Assembly (NCBI GenBank): GCA_035497315.1
Contig: DATJDU010000070.1
Coordinates: 1 to 64,000, forward strand
Direction of reading: 5' to 3'
Length of the DNA stretch: 64,000 nucleotides
DNA from: Andeanibacterium sp035497315
Lineage (GTDB): Bacteria; Pseudomonadota; Alphaproteobacteria; Sphingomonadales; Sphingomonadaceae
The translations under genes and the position numbers were made by a program. Positions 25,133 to 33,229 of the stretch are shown here, piece by piece. Within the stretch, counting starts at the first letter, position 1; every line of letters begins with the position of its first letter. The notes beneath the pieces are model-generated. The model was not told where the DNA came from. It searched no databases and saw only the letters and a list, made by a program, of their open reading frames with translations.

Positions 25133-25168
25133 TTTGATTGGCGGACACGCGTCCGCACTCCTGGCCCT

Positions 25169-25253
25169 CGCAGCCATTCCCTTCCCCGGAGCAGATCCGG
25201 GGGAAGGGAATGGCTGCGGGCGACCGTTCGGCCTTGCGGTCGCTTCGCGACCG
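25169..25253 (+). repeat. Two strong hairpins in the nadC leader
   Basis: 25169-25187 is the perfect 19-base inverse complement of 25200-25218, separated by 12 bases. Immediately after, GCGACCG at 25220-25226, CGGTCGC at 25237-25243 and GCGACCG at 25247-25253 can pair in two exclusive ways; the second form is a 7-bp stem, loop TTC, followed by TTTC, like a weak intrinsic terminator. All this lies 15 to 100 bases before the nadC start. Confidence 0.8.
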
Positions 25254-25268
25254 TTTCATTGAGAGCGG

Positions 25269-26132
25269 ATGACCAGTTTCACTCTCCCCGGCTTCGACCT
25301 TCCCGCCTTCGTCCGCGCCACTCTGGACGAGGATCTGGGCATTGGCCTGCCCGGCGGCGGCCATGATGTCACTGCCGAGAGCGTGATCCCGGCCGAGGCG
25401 CGCTTTTCCGGCGTGATGGACAGCCGCGACGCCATCGTCGTCGCCGGTCTGCCCATCGCCGCCGCCTTCTTCCGCCTGCTCGACCCGGCAATGGAAATCG
25501 AGATTCTCGCCGAAGAGGGCGCGCAAGTGCCCGCCGGGTCGGACATCATGCGCCTGTCAGGCAACGCCCGGGCGATGCTGACGGCAGAGCGCAGCGCACT
25601 CAACACGGTGCAACACCTTTCCGGCATCGCCACCATGACTCGCGATTATGTCCGCGCAATCGGCGATGCGAAGGCGAAGCTGCTCGATACGCGCAAGACC
25701 ATTCCGGGCCTGCGCCACATCGAAAAATACGCCACTCGCATGGGCGGGGCGCAGAACCACCGCATGGGCCTGTGGGATGCGGCGATGATCAAGGACAACC
25801 ATGTCCTCGTCGCGGGCGACGTGGGCGAGGCCGTGCGCCGCGCGCGCGAGGCCGGGGTGAGGGACATCATCTGCGAAGTTGACCGGATCGACCAGATCGA
25901 ACCGGCGCTTGCCGCAGGGGCGAGCCATCTGCTGCTCGACAATATGAACCCGGCAACTCTACGCGAGGCCGTTGCCATCGTCGCCGGCCGCGCCGCGACC
26001 GAGGCTTCGGGCGGCGTCACGTTGCAGACCATCGGCGCCATCGCCGCGAGCGGAGTGGATTACGTCTCGGTCGGCCGCCTGACGCAGAGCGCACCGGCTG
26101 CCGATGTCGGGCTCGACTTCACACCCTTATGA
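25269..26132 (+). CDS. nadC: Nicotinate-nucleotide pyrophosphorylase (carboxylating)
   Basis: Quinolinate phosphoribosyltransferase: it turns quinolinate and PRPP into nicotinate mononucleotide, CO2 and pyrophosphate in NAD synthesis. The 287-residue length is standard. The substrate-binding R-K-T-I-P-G-L-R-H-I-E-K-Y-A and G-G-A-Q-N-H-R-M-G-L blocks and the K-D-N-H catalytic lysine block are present, as is the barrel closing with G-V-D-Y-V-S-V-G-R-L-T. nadA and nadB are not in the window. The leader carries strong hairpins. The last ATGA overlaps the next gene. Confidence 0.97.
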   Translation: MTSFTLPGFDLPAFVRATLDEDLGIGLPGGGHDVTAESVIPAEARFSGVMDSRDAIVVAGLPIAAAFFRLLDPAMEIEILAEEGAQVPAGSDIMRLSGNARAMLTAERSALNTVQHLSGIATMTRDYVRAIGDAKAKLLDTRKTIPGLRHIEKYATRMGGAQNHRMGLWDAAMIKDNHVLVAGDVGEAVRRAREAGVRDIICEVDRIDQIEPALAAGASHLLLDNMNPATLREAVAIVAGRAATEASGGVTLQTIGAIAASGVDYVSVGRLTQSAPAADVGLDFTPL

Positions 26133-26566
26133 AAGCCGTCCGCCCAGCCTCGATCCGGCTTTTCGCGGCGCTGTTCTTCGCACAGGCCCTGTGCGCCTAT
26201 ATCGACGGACTGCTCAATCTGGACACGCAGCCTCGCTTTCTTGCCAGCCTGCTTCCCGTGATGGCCTCCGATCAGGACAGGGTGATCGTCATCCTCTCCG
26301 CGCGCCTTTCAATCGCGCTGATTCCGATTGCCCTGATCTGGTTTCTGAGGGCCAATTTCGCCCGCTGGTTCGTGACCCTTATCGCATTGGGCGGACTGGC
26401 GAGCATTCCAGGTGCGATTGTCACTCTACGCGAGGGCGGAAGTCTGTCGCCGCTCTGGATGGCCAGCACTGCGTTGAAACCAATCGCTGTCGCGCTACTC
26501 TTCACGGCATCCGCGCGCAGCTGGTTCTCGCGGCGAAAGGGCATTGATGCGGCCACGTTCGAATAG
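26129..26566 (+). CDS. Small integral membrane protein, unknown
   Basis: A 145-residue protein with four predicted hydrophobic segments and a polar C terminus (S-R-R-K-G-I-D-A-A). Its start overlaps the nadC stop as ATGA and its end overlaps the RNase T2 gene by 20 bases, so it is translated as part of a nadC - membrane protein - rnt2 string. No domain can be named. The hydrophobic organisation with few charged residues is consistent with a small transporter-like or anchoring protein. Confidence 0.75.
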   Translation: MKAVRPASIRLFAALFFAQALCAYIDGLLNLDTQPRFLASLLPVMASDQDRVIVILSARLSIALIPIALIWFLRANFARWFVTLIALGGLASIPGAIVTLREGGSLSPLWMASTALKPIAVALLFTASARSWFSRRKGIDAATFE

Positions 26567-27272
26567 GCCGGCGGCCATAATGGCAGCGGCTGTTCTGGCC
26601 GCCTTTCCGTCGGCGGCCTTAGCCCAGGCCTATCAATGCCATGTCCCCAATGCACCGCTCGCCATTCCCAAACCGATACCCGACGGCCCGGTTCGGCGAA
26701 TAGCGGCGACCCATTATACGCTCGGGCTCAGCTGGTCCCCCGAATATTGCCGCACCCGCAAGACAAATGCGGCTGACCATTTCCAATGCGCGGGCAAGAA
26801 TGGACGCTTCGGGCTGGTGCTCCACGGGCTATGGCCGGAAGGCAAGGGTAGCGACTGGCCGCAATGGTGCCCCACCACACGTCAGGTGACGCCGCAGATC
26901 GCGCGTCAGAACCTATGCATGACGCCATCGGCCGCACTCCTCGCCCATGAATGGGCCAAGCACGGCGCCTGCATGACCAGGCGCCCGGAAGCCTATTTCA
27001 AGGCCGCCCGCATATTGTGGAATTCGCTCACCCTACCCGATCTTGACCGGCTCTCCCGCCAGGAGGAGCTGAGCGCAGGCATGATTCGTCAGGCAATGGC
27101 CGATGCCTTCCCCGCCTTCACGCCCGACATGGTGGGCGTGCGACTGAGCAAGCGTGGTTGGCTGGAGGAAATCCGCCTCTGCTACGGCAAGACCTTCCGC
27201 CCCGCGCGCTGCACGAAGGCGCAATTTGGCCCGGCGGACGGGACACCAGCCAAAATTTGGCGAGGATTGTAG
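26547..27272 (+). CDS. Ribonuclease T2 family protein, exported
   Basis: A 241-residue endoribonuclease. The signal peptide (hydrophobic A-A-V-L-A-A-F then A-L-A-Q) is followed by the two conserved active-site segments: CAS I L-H-G-L-W-P-E near residue 92 and CAS II H-E-W-A-K-H-G-A-C near 135, both with the catalytic histidines. RNase T2 cuts RNA unspecifically through a 2',3'-cyclic phosphate and acts in the periplasm or outside the cell. Several cysteines are present for disulphides. Two starts (ATG 26547 and ATG 26580) are possible. It converges on tadA with 7 bases between. Confidence 0.93.
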   Translation: MRPRSNRPAAIMAAAVLAAFPSAALAQAYQCHVPNAPLAIPKPIPDGPVRRIAATHYTLGLSWSPEYCRTRKTNAADHFQCAGKNGRFGLVLHGLWPEGKGSDWPQWCPTTRQVTPQIARQNLCMTPSAALLAHEWAKHGACMTRRPEAYFKAARILWNSLTLPDLDRLSRQEELSAGMIRQAMADAFPAFTPDMVGVRLSKRGWLEEIRLCYGKTFRPARCTKAQFGPADGTPAKIWRGL

Positions 27273-27279
27273 GCTTTAG

Positions 27280-27735
27280 TCACCGCCGCGCAGCGAAAAA
27301 CTCCCTCAGCAGCCCGGCAGCGTCCTCCTCCCCCATGCCCGAATAGACTTCCGGCCTGTGCAGGCACTGCTTGTGTTCGAACACCCGCGCGCCATGCTCC
27401 ACCGCACCGCCCTTGGGATCGGGCGCTGCGTAGTAGAGCCGGGCGATTCGCGCGTGCGAAATTGCGCCCGCGCACATCGGGCAGGGCTCCAGCGTGACCC
27501 ACAATTCGCAGCCTTCCAGCCGCTCAGCCCCCAAGGCTTCGCTCGCCCGGCGAATCGCCAGCACCTCGGCATGGGCAGTGGGGTCTTTAAGAGTGCGTGG
27601 CGCATTATGCGCCTCGGCAATCACGCGCCCATCCTTGACGATCACCGCGCCGATAGGCACTTCCCCCGCCACCGCCCCTTCGCGCGCCAGAGCAAGGGCA
27701 CGGGCCATCGGTTCGGGAAGCGGCCATCTGGTCAT
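27280..27735 (-). CDS. tadA: tRNA-specific adenosine deaminase
   Basis: Converts A34 to inosine in tRNA-Arg(ACG), letting one tRNA read CGU, CGC and CGA. The zinc-dependent deaminase motifs are clear: H-A-E at 55-57 with catalytic Glu57, and P-C-P-M-C at 84-88. The 151-residue length is standard. A guanine deaminase-like relative is possible but the T-L-E-P-C-P-M-C-A-G-A-I pattern and gene size favour TadA. It is a single gene, convergent with RNase T2. Confidence 0.9.
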   Translation of the reverse strand: MTRWPLPEPMARALALAREGAVAGEVPIGAVIVKDGRVIAEAHNAPRTLKDPTAHAEVLAIRRASEALGAERLEGCELWVTLEPCPMCAGAISHARIARLYYAAPDPKGGAVEHGARVFEHKQCLHRPEVYSGMGEEDAAGLLREFFAARR

Positions 27736-27798
27736 GCATTCCGGCTAGCGCGGCAGAAGCGGTACGGCAACTAAGGCGCAACCAAGGCCCGGGATTGC

Positions 27799-27827
27799 TT
27801 GACGATTCGGACCTTGCCCGCTATGCG
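27799..27827 (+). promoter_or_regulatory. Candidate promoter of rpmB
   Basis: TTGACG (27799-27804) and TATGCG (27822-27827) are separated by exactly 17 bases. The ATG of rpmB lies 48 bases beyond the second hexamer, a reasonable leader length for a ribosomal protein gene. Confidence 0.6.
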
Positions 27828-27874
27828 CGCCGCTTTCCGGGACAACCCGATAGTTATTCGAACGAGAGAGAACC

Positions 27875-28162
27875 ATGTCGCGCATCTGCGAACTGACCGG
27901 CAAGGGCCGCCAGGTTGGCCACAATGTGAGCCACGCCAACAACAAGACCAAGCGCGTCTTCCTGCCTAACCTGCAGAACGTCACGCTGCTGAGCGAAAAG
28001 CTGGATCGCAGCTACAAGTTCCGCGTTTCGACGCATGGCTTGCGTTCGGTCGAGCACAATGGCGGCCTCGACAATTGGCTGCTCAAGACCTCGGATGAAA
28101 AGCTGAGCCCGCGCGCCCTCAAGGTGAAGCGCGAGCTGAAGAAGGTTCAGGTAGCCGCCTGA
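27875..28162 (+). CDS. rpmB: 50S ribosomal protein L28
   Basis: A 95-residue component of the large ribosomal subunit. The family opening S-R-I-C-E-L-T-G-K-G, N-V-S-H-A-N-N-K-T-K-R and R-V-S-T-H-G-L-R-S are all present. This alphaproteobacterial form is longer than the 78-residue E. coli protein. Shine-Dalgarno GAGAGA precedes the start. It is transcribed alone from the promoter at 27799 and ended by the hairpin at 28205. Confidence 0.98.
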   Translation: MSRICELTGKGRQVGHNVSHANNKTKRVFLPNLQNVTLLSEKLDRSYKFRVSTHGLRSVEHNGGLDNWLLKTSDEKLSPRALKVKRELKKVQVAA

Positions 28163-28204
28163 TCCCTCGGCCCTTCGGGGCCTGCCCGATCACCCAGATC
28201 GCAA

Positions 28205-28232
28205 GAGCGCGCGGCAAACCCGCGCGCTTTTT
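28205..28232 (+). terminator. Intrinsic terminator after rpmB
   Basis: GCGCGCGG (28207-28214) pairs perfectly with CCGCGCGC (28220-28227) around a 5-base loop and is followed by five T residues. It lies 45 bases after the rpmB stop. Confidence 0.85.
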
Positions 28233-28249
28233 CGCGCGTCTGCTCACCC

Positions 28250-29245
28250 TCAACGTGGCGGCGCATGCCACGACAGTCGCAGCAGAACGGTGCGCTGCAG
28301 CAGCTTGCTGGCATTGTCATCGGAGATGATCCACAGCGTAAGCGGGCCACCATCCTTGCCGCCCGTCACTTCCAGCCCTTCAAAATTGTCCAGCGGCAGG
28401 GGGTAATCGATCGTCCCCACAGCACGCCACGGCCACAGTTGGCCGGGCCGAATCTCCTCCGGATCGGCCAGCACCAGCCTGGCTGTGAAACGCGGCGGCA
28501 GAATGCCGATGGCGCGGAGCAGGATCAGCACCCGGCCGTCGGGCAATTGCTTGATATCGGTGGGAAGATAGCCTTCCGGCGGCTCAAAAAGGAACTGCTC
28601 GGCTTCTGCGCCCGCCACCGGATCGCCGGCAAAGAGCAGGCCAGGACTGCCCTTTTCGCCCCAGGCAGGAGGGGATTCGGCCAGTGTCAGGAAGCGCCCG
28701 TCACGCAGGCGCAGCAATGATTCCGGCCCACCATTGGCCCGCCACCGCCGCATCTGGGGCGGCTGGACGATCAGCGCGGTTGAAAGATCCCTTTCCAGCC
28801 TGACGATTGCATTACGGCCTTCCAGCCCCAGCCAGATTCGCCCGCTGGCGGAATCACGGGTGGCCGATTCGATATCCTGCATCTGCTTGAATTCCCCTGC
28901 GCCCGGCAGGGCATGGCCGATCTCGACCTTGCCGCGCAGGCCTGGCAGCGGTGCACGCAGGAAGCCACCTTGATCGCTGAACGCCAGGAAGCTGCCGCCG
29001 TTCATCAGAAGCAAGGCGGAATAGGACCCGAATTGCGAATTGGGGCTGTCGATCCGCCAGGCACCCGTGACAACCGGGCTGCCCGTGCCGCCGATCCGTA
29101 ACGCATCGCCCGTGGGGAGTGGCAGGCGCACAAAGGTAACGCTCTGGCTGTAGTCCGGCAACGGCGGTTCGCTGCGCCAGACGATACCCGGCGCAAGGCC
29201 CAGCGCGAGAATCAGGGCAAGGAGAATGCGGCATAGCCGGCGCAT
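28250..29245 (-). CDS. Exported esterase-like phytase-domain protein
   Basis: A 331-residue protein with a signal peptide (R-R-L-C-R-I-L-L-A-L-I-L-A-L). The rest is a beta-propeller-like domain of the phytase-like / esterase-like activity family: F-S-D-Q-G-G-F, D-I-E-S-A-T, L-E-G-R-N-A-I, L-P-T-D-I-K-Q-L-P-D-G and N-F-E-G-L-E-V. Members are periplasmic or secreted and poorly characterised; the name does not prove phytase activity. It is followed 15 bases later on the same strand by no gene; upstream is the M23 gene, whose stop at 29261 is 15 bases from this start, so they may be one transcript. Confidence 0.8.
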   Translation of the reverse strand: MRRLCRILLALILALGLAPGIVWRSEPPLPDYSQSVTFVRLPLPTGDALRIGGTGSPVVTGAWRIDSPNSQFGSYSALLLMNGGSFLAFSDQGGFLRAPLPGLRGKVEIGHALPGAGEFKQMQDIESATRDSASGRIWLGLEGRNAIVRLERDLSTALIVQPPQMRRWRANGGPESLLRLRDGRFLTLAESPPAWGEKGSPGLLFAGDPVAGAEAEQFLFEPPEGYLPTDIKQLPDGRVLILLRAIGILPPRFTARLVLADPEEIRPGQLWPWRAVGTIDYPLPLDNFEGLEVTGGKDGGPLTLWIISDDNASKLLQRTVLLRLSWHAPPR

Positions 29246-29260
29246 GGTGCCTGGGGGCCG

Positions 29261-30199
29261 CTAGGACATCGGGCCGAGGAAAAGCAGCGGATCCAGCCGT
29301 GCATCGAGCCATTTGAGGCTCCAGTGCAGATGGGGGCCCGTAGCACGCCCGCTCATACCGATACGACCGATCACCTGCCCCTGTTTTACATGATCGCCCG
29401 GTTTCACCGCGATTTGGGAACAATGAAGAAAAGCGCTGTTGAGGCCGTTCCCATGGTCGATCATCAGCAGGTGCCCTTCAAGACTGAAAGGCGTTTGCGC
29501 CGCGAGAATCACCACGCCATCCGCCGGGGCGACGAAAGGCGTGCCGCTGGTGCCAGTCGATATGTCGAGGCCGGAATGATAACTTCCCGGCTCGCCGCGA
29601 TAGATGCGCTGCGAACCGAAGCGGCCGGAAATACGCCCCTTGGCTGGCCAGATGAAGCTTTGCCGCCAGCCTTGCGCGTCCGAGCGAATTTCTCTCGCCG
29701 CGGCAATCTGGGCAAGCTCGGGCTCACGAATTTTCATGAAATCGGCGCTCGCCCCACCGGGTCTGCGCGCGGCATTGATATGTTCGATATCCCATTTGCG
29801 GGGCGCAACGGCGATTTCCCTCGCAATCGATCGACCATCGGAAAGCCGTGCCGCAAGTTTTGCGCTGCTACCTGCATCCCGATCGAACGCGGCGAAGAAG
29901 GAGCCGTCCGCCGCAAAGGGGAATGGCTTGCCGTCCAGTGTAGCCTCGATGGTGTTGGCAGGCACAGTACCGCGTATCCAGCCACCTTGGATAAGCTCCC
30001 CGCCATATTCGATGGATGCGGGCAGAAGCTGCACAACGGGCTGCTCGGTCACCACGGGTGCCGGAAGAGGCACAGGCGCCTGTTGGAGAGGCGCCGCGGC
30101 AGCTTGCGGCTCGGGCCCGTCGGCCTGACAGCCTGACAGCAGGAGGAACGCTGACAGGACAATTGGGGGTAGAAAACGGGTGGCGCGGCCTGCGATCAC
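29261..30199 (-). CDS. M23 family metallopeptidase, lipoprotein
   Basis: A 312-residue LytM-type peptidase. The lipobox L-L-S-G-C puts a lipid on the Cys near residue 24. Residues about 190-310 are the peptidase domain with F-G-S-Q-R, H-S-G-L-D (first zinc ligands), the middle H-G-N-G and the final H-L-H-W block; all zinc-ligand positions appear intact, so it may be a real peptidoglycan endopeptidase or an amidase activator. A Pro/Gln/Ala-rich linker follows the lipobox. The start overlaps the DUF2093 stop as ATGA. Confidence 0.92.
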   Translation of the reverse strand: MIAGRATRFLPPIVLSAFLLLSGCQADGPEPQAAAAPLQQAPVPLPAPVVTEQPVVQLLPASIEYGGELIQGGWIRGTVPANTIEATLDGKPFPFAADGSFFAAFDRDAGSSAKLAARLSDGRSIAREIAVAPRKWDIEHINAARRPGGASADFMKIREPELAQIAAAREIRSDAQGWRQSFIWPAKGRISGRFGSQRIYRGEPGSYHSGLDISTGTSGTPFVAPADGVVILAAQTPFSLEGHLLMIDHGNGLNSAFLHCSQIAVKPGDHVKQGQVIGRIGMSGRATGPHLHWSLKWLDARLDPLLFLGPMS

Positions 30200-30405
30200 G
30201 CCTGACCCAGCAAGCGGCGCGTCGCTATTTCCGGGCTGGCATAGGCTTCCTGCCGCTCCACACTCCAGTAACGGAGCGTCTCTAGCGGAACTTCCTCGCC
30301 AGTGACGGCGCAGAGCACGAACTTGCCCGGCTTGGCGACGCGAAAGCCGTTGGGGCCATAAATGAGAGAGGCGGGGCTACCGCTCGATGACATCAGCATA
30401 GACAT
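30196..30405 (-). CDS. DUF2093 domain-containing small protein
   Basis: A 69-residue protein typical of the DUF2093 family: Y-G-P-N-G-F-R-V, P-G-K-F-V-L-C-A-V-T-G-E, I-P-L-E-like E-V-P-L-E-T-L-R-Y-W-S-V-x-R-Q-E-A-Y. The family is short, alphaproteobacterial and of unknown function. It lies between xseA and the M23 gene, overlapping the latter by ATGA and following xseA by 21 bases, so the three are likely one operon. Confidence 0.88.
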   Translation of the reverse strand: MSMLMSSSGSPASLIYGPNGFRVAKPGKFVLCAVTGEEVPLETLRYWSVERQEAYASPEIATRRLLGQA

Positions 30406-30426
30406 GTCCCTAGCAATCCTGAGCCG

Positions 30427-31830
30427 TCAGAACAATTCCGCCTGTCCCTCAGGGCCGGATTTGCCCGGTTTTGCCGGGCGTCTCGCCGCAGGGGCAGGGG
30501 TGCCGCCGGTCGAGACTGCCAGCTTCCCGTCCTCGAATTCCAGAGTGAGAACGGGCTGCTGGCCGGCATCGGCGGCAGTCTTCACAACACGGCCAGACGC
30601 ATCGCTCACAAGAACATAACCGCGCCTTAACGGGGCCCGAGGGTCCAGTTGAAGGCGCAGACGCTCCAGTGCGGCCAGCCGTTCGTGCCGATGGGCAATC
30701 GGGCGGGTGAGCAGAGCCGGAGTAAGCCGCACCGAGGCCAGCTGCAGCTGGCTATCCGCCTGCCGGGCACGATCCGCCAGACCGCGCCGGAGCCTTTCGC
30801 CCAGATCGTCGAGCCGCTGGGCGGCCTGCGCCACCAGCACTTCTGGCCGGGGCAGGCGGGCGACGCGCGCTTCCAGCCTTTCGCGACCCAGGGAGACGGG
30901 GCGCAGAATCGCGCGGCGCTTGCGTAGGGCGAGTTCGTCCAGCGTGGCGGCCAGTTCCGCGCGCACCGGCACGGCCATCTCCGCCGCCGCCGTGGGCGTG
31001 GGCGCGCGCCGGTCTGCCGCGAAATCGGCCAGGGTGGTGTCGGTTTCATGGCCGACGGCGGAAATCACCGGGATCGAACAATCCGCGATAGCGCGTACGA
31101 CGATCTCTTCGTTGAAGCTCCACAGATCCTCGATCGAACCGCCACCGCGCGCCACGATCACCACATCCGGCCGGGGAATGGGGCCACCAGGCTCGATTGC
31201 CGAAAAGCCGCGAATCGCCGCCGCCACCTGCTCGGCCGAACCCTGCCCCTGCACCAGCACCGGCCAGACCAGCACATGACTGGGGAAACGGTCCGCCAGG
31301 CGGTGGAGGATATCGCGAATCACCGCACCGGTGGGCGATGTCACCACAGCGATCGTGCGCGGCAGGAAGGGCAGGGGGCGCTTGCGTTCCGGCCGGAACA
31401 GCCCTTCGGCCTCCAGCCGGGCCTTGGTCTTCTCCAGCAGGGCCAGCAGGGCGCCCTCGCCTGCAATCTCCATGCTCTCGATCACGATCTGGTAGGAAGA
31501 CCGGCCCGCATAGGTGGTGAGCTTGCCGCTGGCGACCACCTCGATCCCGTCTTCCGGGCGGAAGGCCAGCCGCTGCACGCTGCCGCGCCACATCACCGCG
31601 TCGATCTGGGCGTTCTCATCCTTGAGGCGGCAATAGAGGTGGCCGGATGCCGCCAGCTTCACGCCCGAAAGTTCGCCGCGCAGGCGCACGAAGCCGAAGC
31701 GATCTTCCACTACACGCTTCAACCGGGCCGAAATCTCGGTGATGGAAAGCGGCTCGGCGTTGTCCCCGGGGTTGCCGCGCGCTACGAGACCGGCCTGAAT
31801 ATCGTCGTTAATGAATGAAGGGCCGGACAT
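30427..31830 (-). CDS. xseA: Exodeoxyribonuclease VII large subunit
   Basis: The 467-residue large subunit of the single-strand nuclease ExoVII, which acts in mismatch and other DNA repair. Visible are the OB-fold N terminus (V-R-L-R-G-E-L-S-G), the catalytic half with G-A-V-I-R-D-I-L-H-R, V-A-R-G-G-G-S-I-E-D-L-W-S-F-N-E and H-E-T-D-T-T-L-A-D-F-A-A-D, and a coiled-coil C terminus. Start ATG 31830-31828 shares two bases with the purD start on the opposite strand and is preceded by an AGAGGA Shine-Dalgarno inside purD. xseB is not in the window. Confidence 0.96.
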   Translation of the reverse strand: MSGPSFINDDIQAGLVARGNPGDNAEPLSITEISARLKRVVEDRFGFVRLRGELSGVKLAASGHLYCRLKDENAQIDAVMWRGSVQRLAFRPEDGIEVVASGKLTTYAGRSSYQIVIESMEIAGEGALLALLEKTKARLEAEGLFRPERKRPLPFLPRTIAVVTSPTGAVIRDILHRLADRFPSHVLVWPVLVQGQGSAEQVAAAIRGFSAIEPGGPIPRPDVVIVARGGGSIEDLWSFNEEIVVRAIADCSIPVISAVGHETDTTLADFAADRRAPTPTAAAEMAVPVRAELAATLDELALRKRRAILRPVSLGRERLEARVARLPRPEVLVAQAAQRLDDLGERLRRGLADRARQADSQLQLASVRLTPALLTRPIAHRHERLAALERLRLQLDPRAPLRRGYVLVSDASGRVVKTAADAGQQPVLTLEFEDGKLAVSTGGTPAPAARRPAKPGKSGPEGQAELF

Positions 31831-33136
31831 GAATATCCTCTTGCTGGGATCGGGTGGACGCGAACATGCTCTGGCTTGGAAGCTGGCGCAATCCCGCCTG
31901 ATCGCTTCGGAAGGGGGCACGCTTTATGCCGCGCCCGGCAATCCTGGCATCGCACAATATGCTTCGCTGCTTTCGCTCGATGTGACGGACCATGCCGCAG
32001 TGATCGCAACCTGCGAAGAAAAAAGCATCGGCCTGGTGGTGATCGGGCCCGAAGCACCGCTGGTGGACGGTCTGGCCGACAGCCTGCGCGGCGAAGGCAT
32101 TGCCGTGTTCGGGCCGAACAAGGCCGCCGCACAGCTGGAGGGCAGCAAGGGCTTCACCAAGGATCTGTGCGAGCGTGCGGGCATCCCCACGGCGGGTTAT
32201 GTGCGCACGAAATCGCTGGACGAGGCACTGGCCGCGCTGGGCCGCTTCAAGCCGCCTTATGTGCTGAAGGCCGATGGCCTTGCCGCAGGCAAGGGCGTGG
32301 TGATCGCCGATGACCGTGCGACGGCGGAAGAGGCCCTGGCCGATATGTTCGGCGGCGCCTTTGGCGAAGCGGGCGCGGAAGTGGTGATCGAGGAATTCCT
32401 GACCGGCGAGGAAGCGAGCTTCTTCGTCCTGACCGACGGCGCATCGATCATGTCGATCGGATCGGCGCAGGATCACAAGCGCGTGGGCGATGGCGATACC
32501 GGGCCGAATACCGGCGGCATGGGCGCCTACAGCCCCGCGCCCGTGCTCAACGCCATTTTGCGCGGCGAAGTGATCGAACGGATCATTGCCCCCACGGTCA
32601 AGACCATGGCCGATGAAGGCACACCCTATTCCGGCGTGCTTTATGCCGGGCTGATGCTGACGCCCGAGGGGCCGAAGCTGATCGAATATAATTGCCGCTT
32701 CGGCGATCCCGAATGCCAGGTGCTGATGCTGCGGCTCGAAGCGGATCTGGGCGATCTGCTGCTGGCCTGCGCCGAAAACCGGCTCGGCGCGATGGAACAG
32801 GCGAAGCTTTCGCCGCGCAAGGCGCTGACCGTGGTGATGGCCGCTAAGGGCTATCCCGACACGCCGGAAAAGGGCGGGGCGATCGGCAAGATCGAAGCGG
32901 CCGAAGCGGGCGGGGCCAAGGTGTTCCATGCAGGCACCGCGCTGGATGCCGAGGGCAATCTGGTGGCCAATGGCGGGCGCGTGCTCAATGTCACGGCGCT
33001 GGGCGACACGGTGAGCGAAGCGCAATCCGCCGCCTATCGCGCGGTGACCGCGATCGACTTCCCCAGCGGCTTCTATCGCCACGATATCGGCTATCGCGAA
33101 GTGGCGCGCGAAGCAGCGCGCGAGCGGCTGGGCTGA
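31829..33136 (+). CDS. purD: Phosphoribosylamine-glycine ligase
   Basis: The second enzyme of purine synthesis (GAR synthetase), joining glycine to phosphoribosylamine with ATP. The 435-residue protein has the opening I-L-L-L-G-S-G-G-R-E-H-A-L-A and an ATP-grasp domain, with P-Y-V-L-K-A-D-G-L-A-A-G-K-G-V near 135 and G-P-N-T-G-G-M-G-A-Y near 220. A GAAGG Shine-Dalgarno sits 7 bases before ATG 31829. An in-frame ATG six codons upstream exists but lies within xseA and lacks a ribosome site. Confidence 0.97.
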   Translation: MNILLLGSGGREHALAWKLAQSRLIASEGGTLYAAPGNPGIAQYASLLSLDVTDHAAVIATCEEKSIGLVVIGPEAPLVDGLADSLRGEGIAVFGPNKAAAQLEGSKGFTKDLCERAGIPTAGYVRTKSLDEALAALGRFKPPYVLKADGLAAGKGVVIADDRATAEEALADMFGGAFGEAGAEVVIEEFLTGEEASFFVLTDGASIMSIGSAQDHKRVGDGDTGPNTGGMGAYSPAPVLNAILRGEVIERIIAPTVKTMADEGTPYSGVLYAGLMLTPEGPKLIEYNCRFGDPECQVLMLRLEADLGDLLLACAENRLGAMEQAKLSPRKALTVVMAAKGYPDTPEKGGAIGKIEAAEAGGAKVFHAGTALDAEGNLVANGGRVLNVTALGDTVSEAQSAAYRAVTAIDFPSGFYRHDIGYREVAREAARERLG

Positions 33137-33149
33137 AGGAATATCCTCT

Positions 33150-33185
33150 CGTCATTGCAAGGGCCTGATGGTCCTCGCAATGACG
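33150..33185. repeat. Hairpin-forming dispersed repeat between purD and adenosine kinase
   Basis: CGTCATTGC at 33150-33158 is the inverse complement of GCAATGACG at 33177-33185, with further inner pairs. It lies between two convergent genes. The C-G-T-C-A-T-T-G-C-motif resembles an interspersed repeat often seen in sphingomonad intergenic DNA. It can act as a two-way end signal, though it lacks U-tracts. Confidence 0.6.
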
Positions 33186-33229
33186 AAGCAGCAATCCATT
33201 CTGCACCCCGAAGGGTGCGGTAAACACCT

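Noticed and set aside
28250..29245. Functional phytase
   Set aside because: The phytase-like label comes from a beta-propeller domain name. The calcium and phosphate-binding residues of true phytases could not be identified by eye, so only the family is called.
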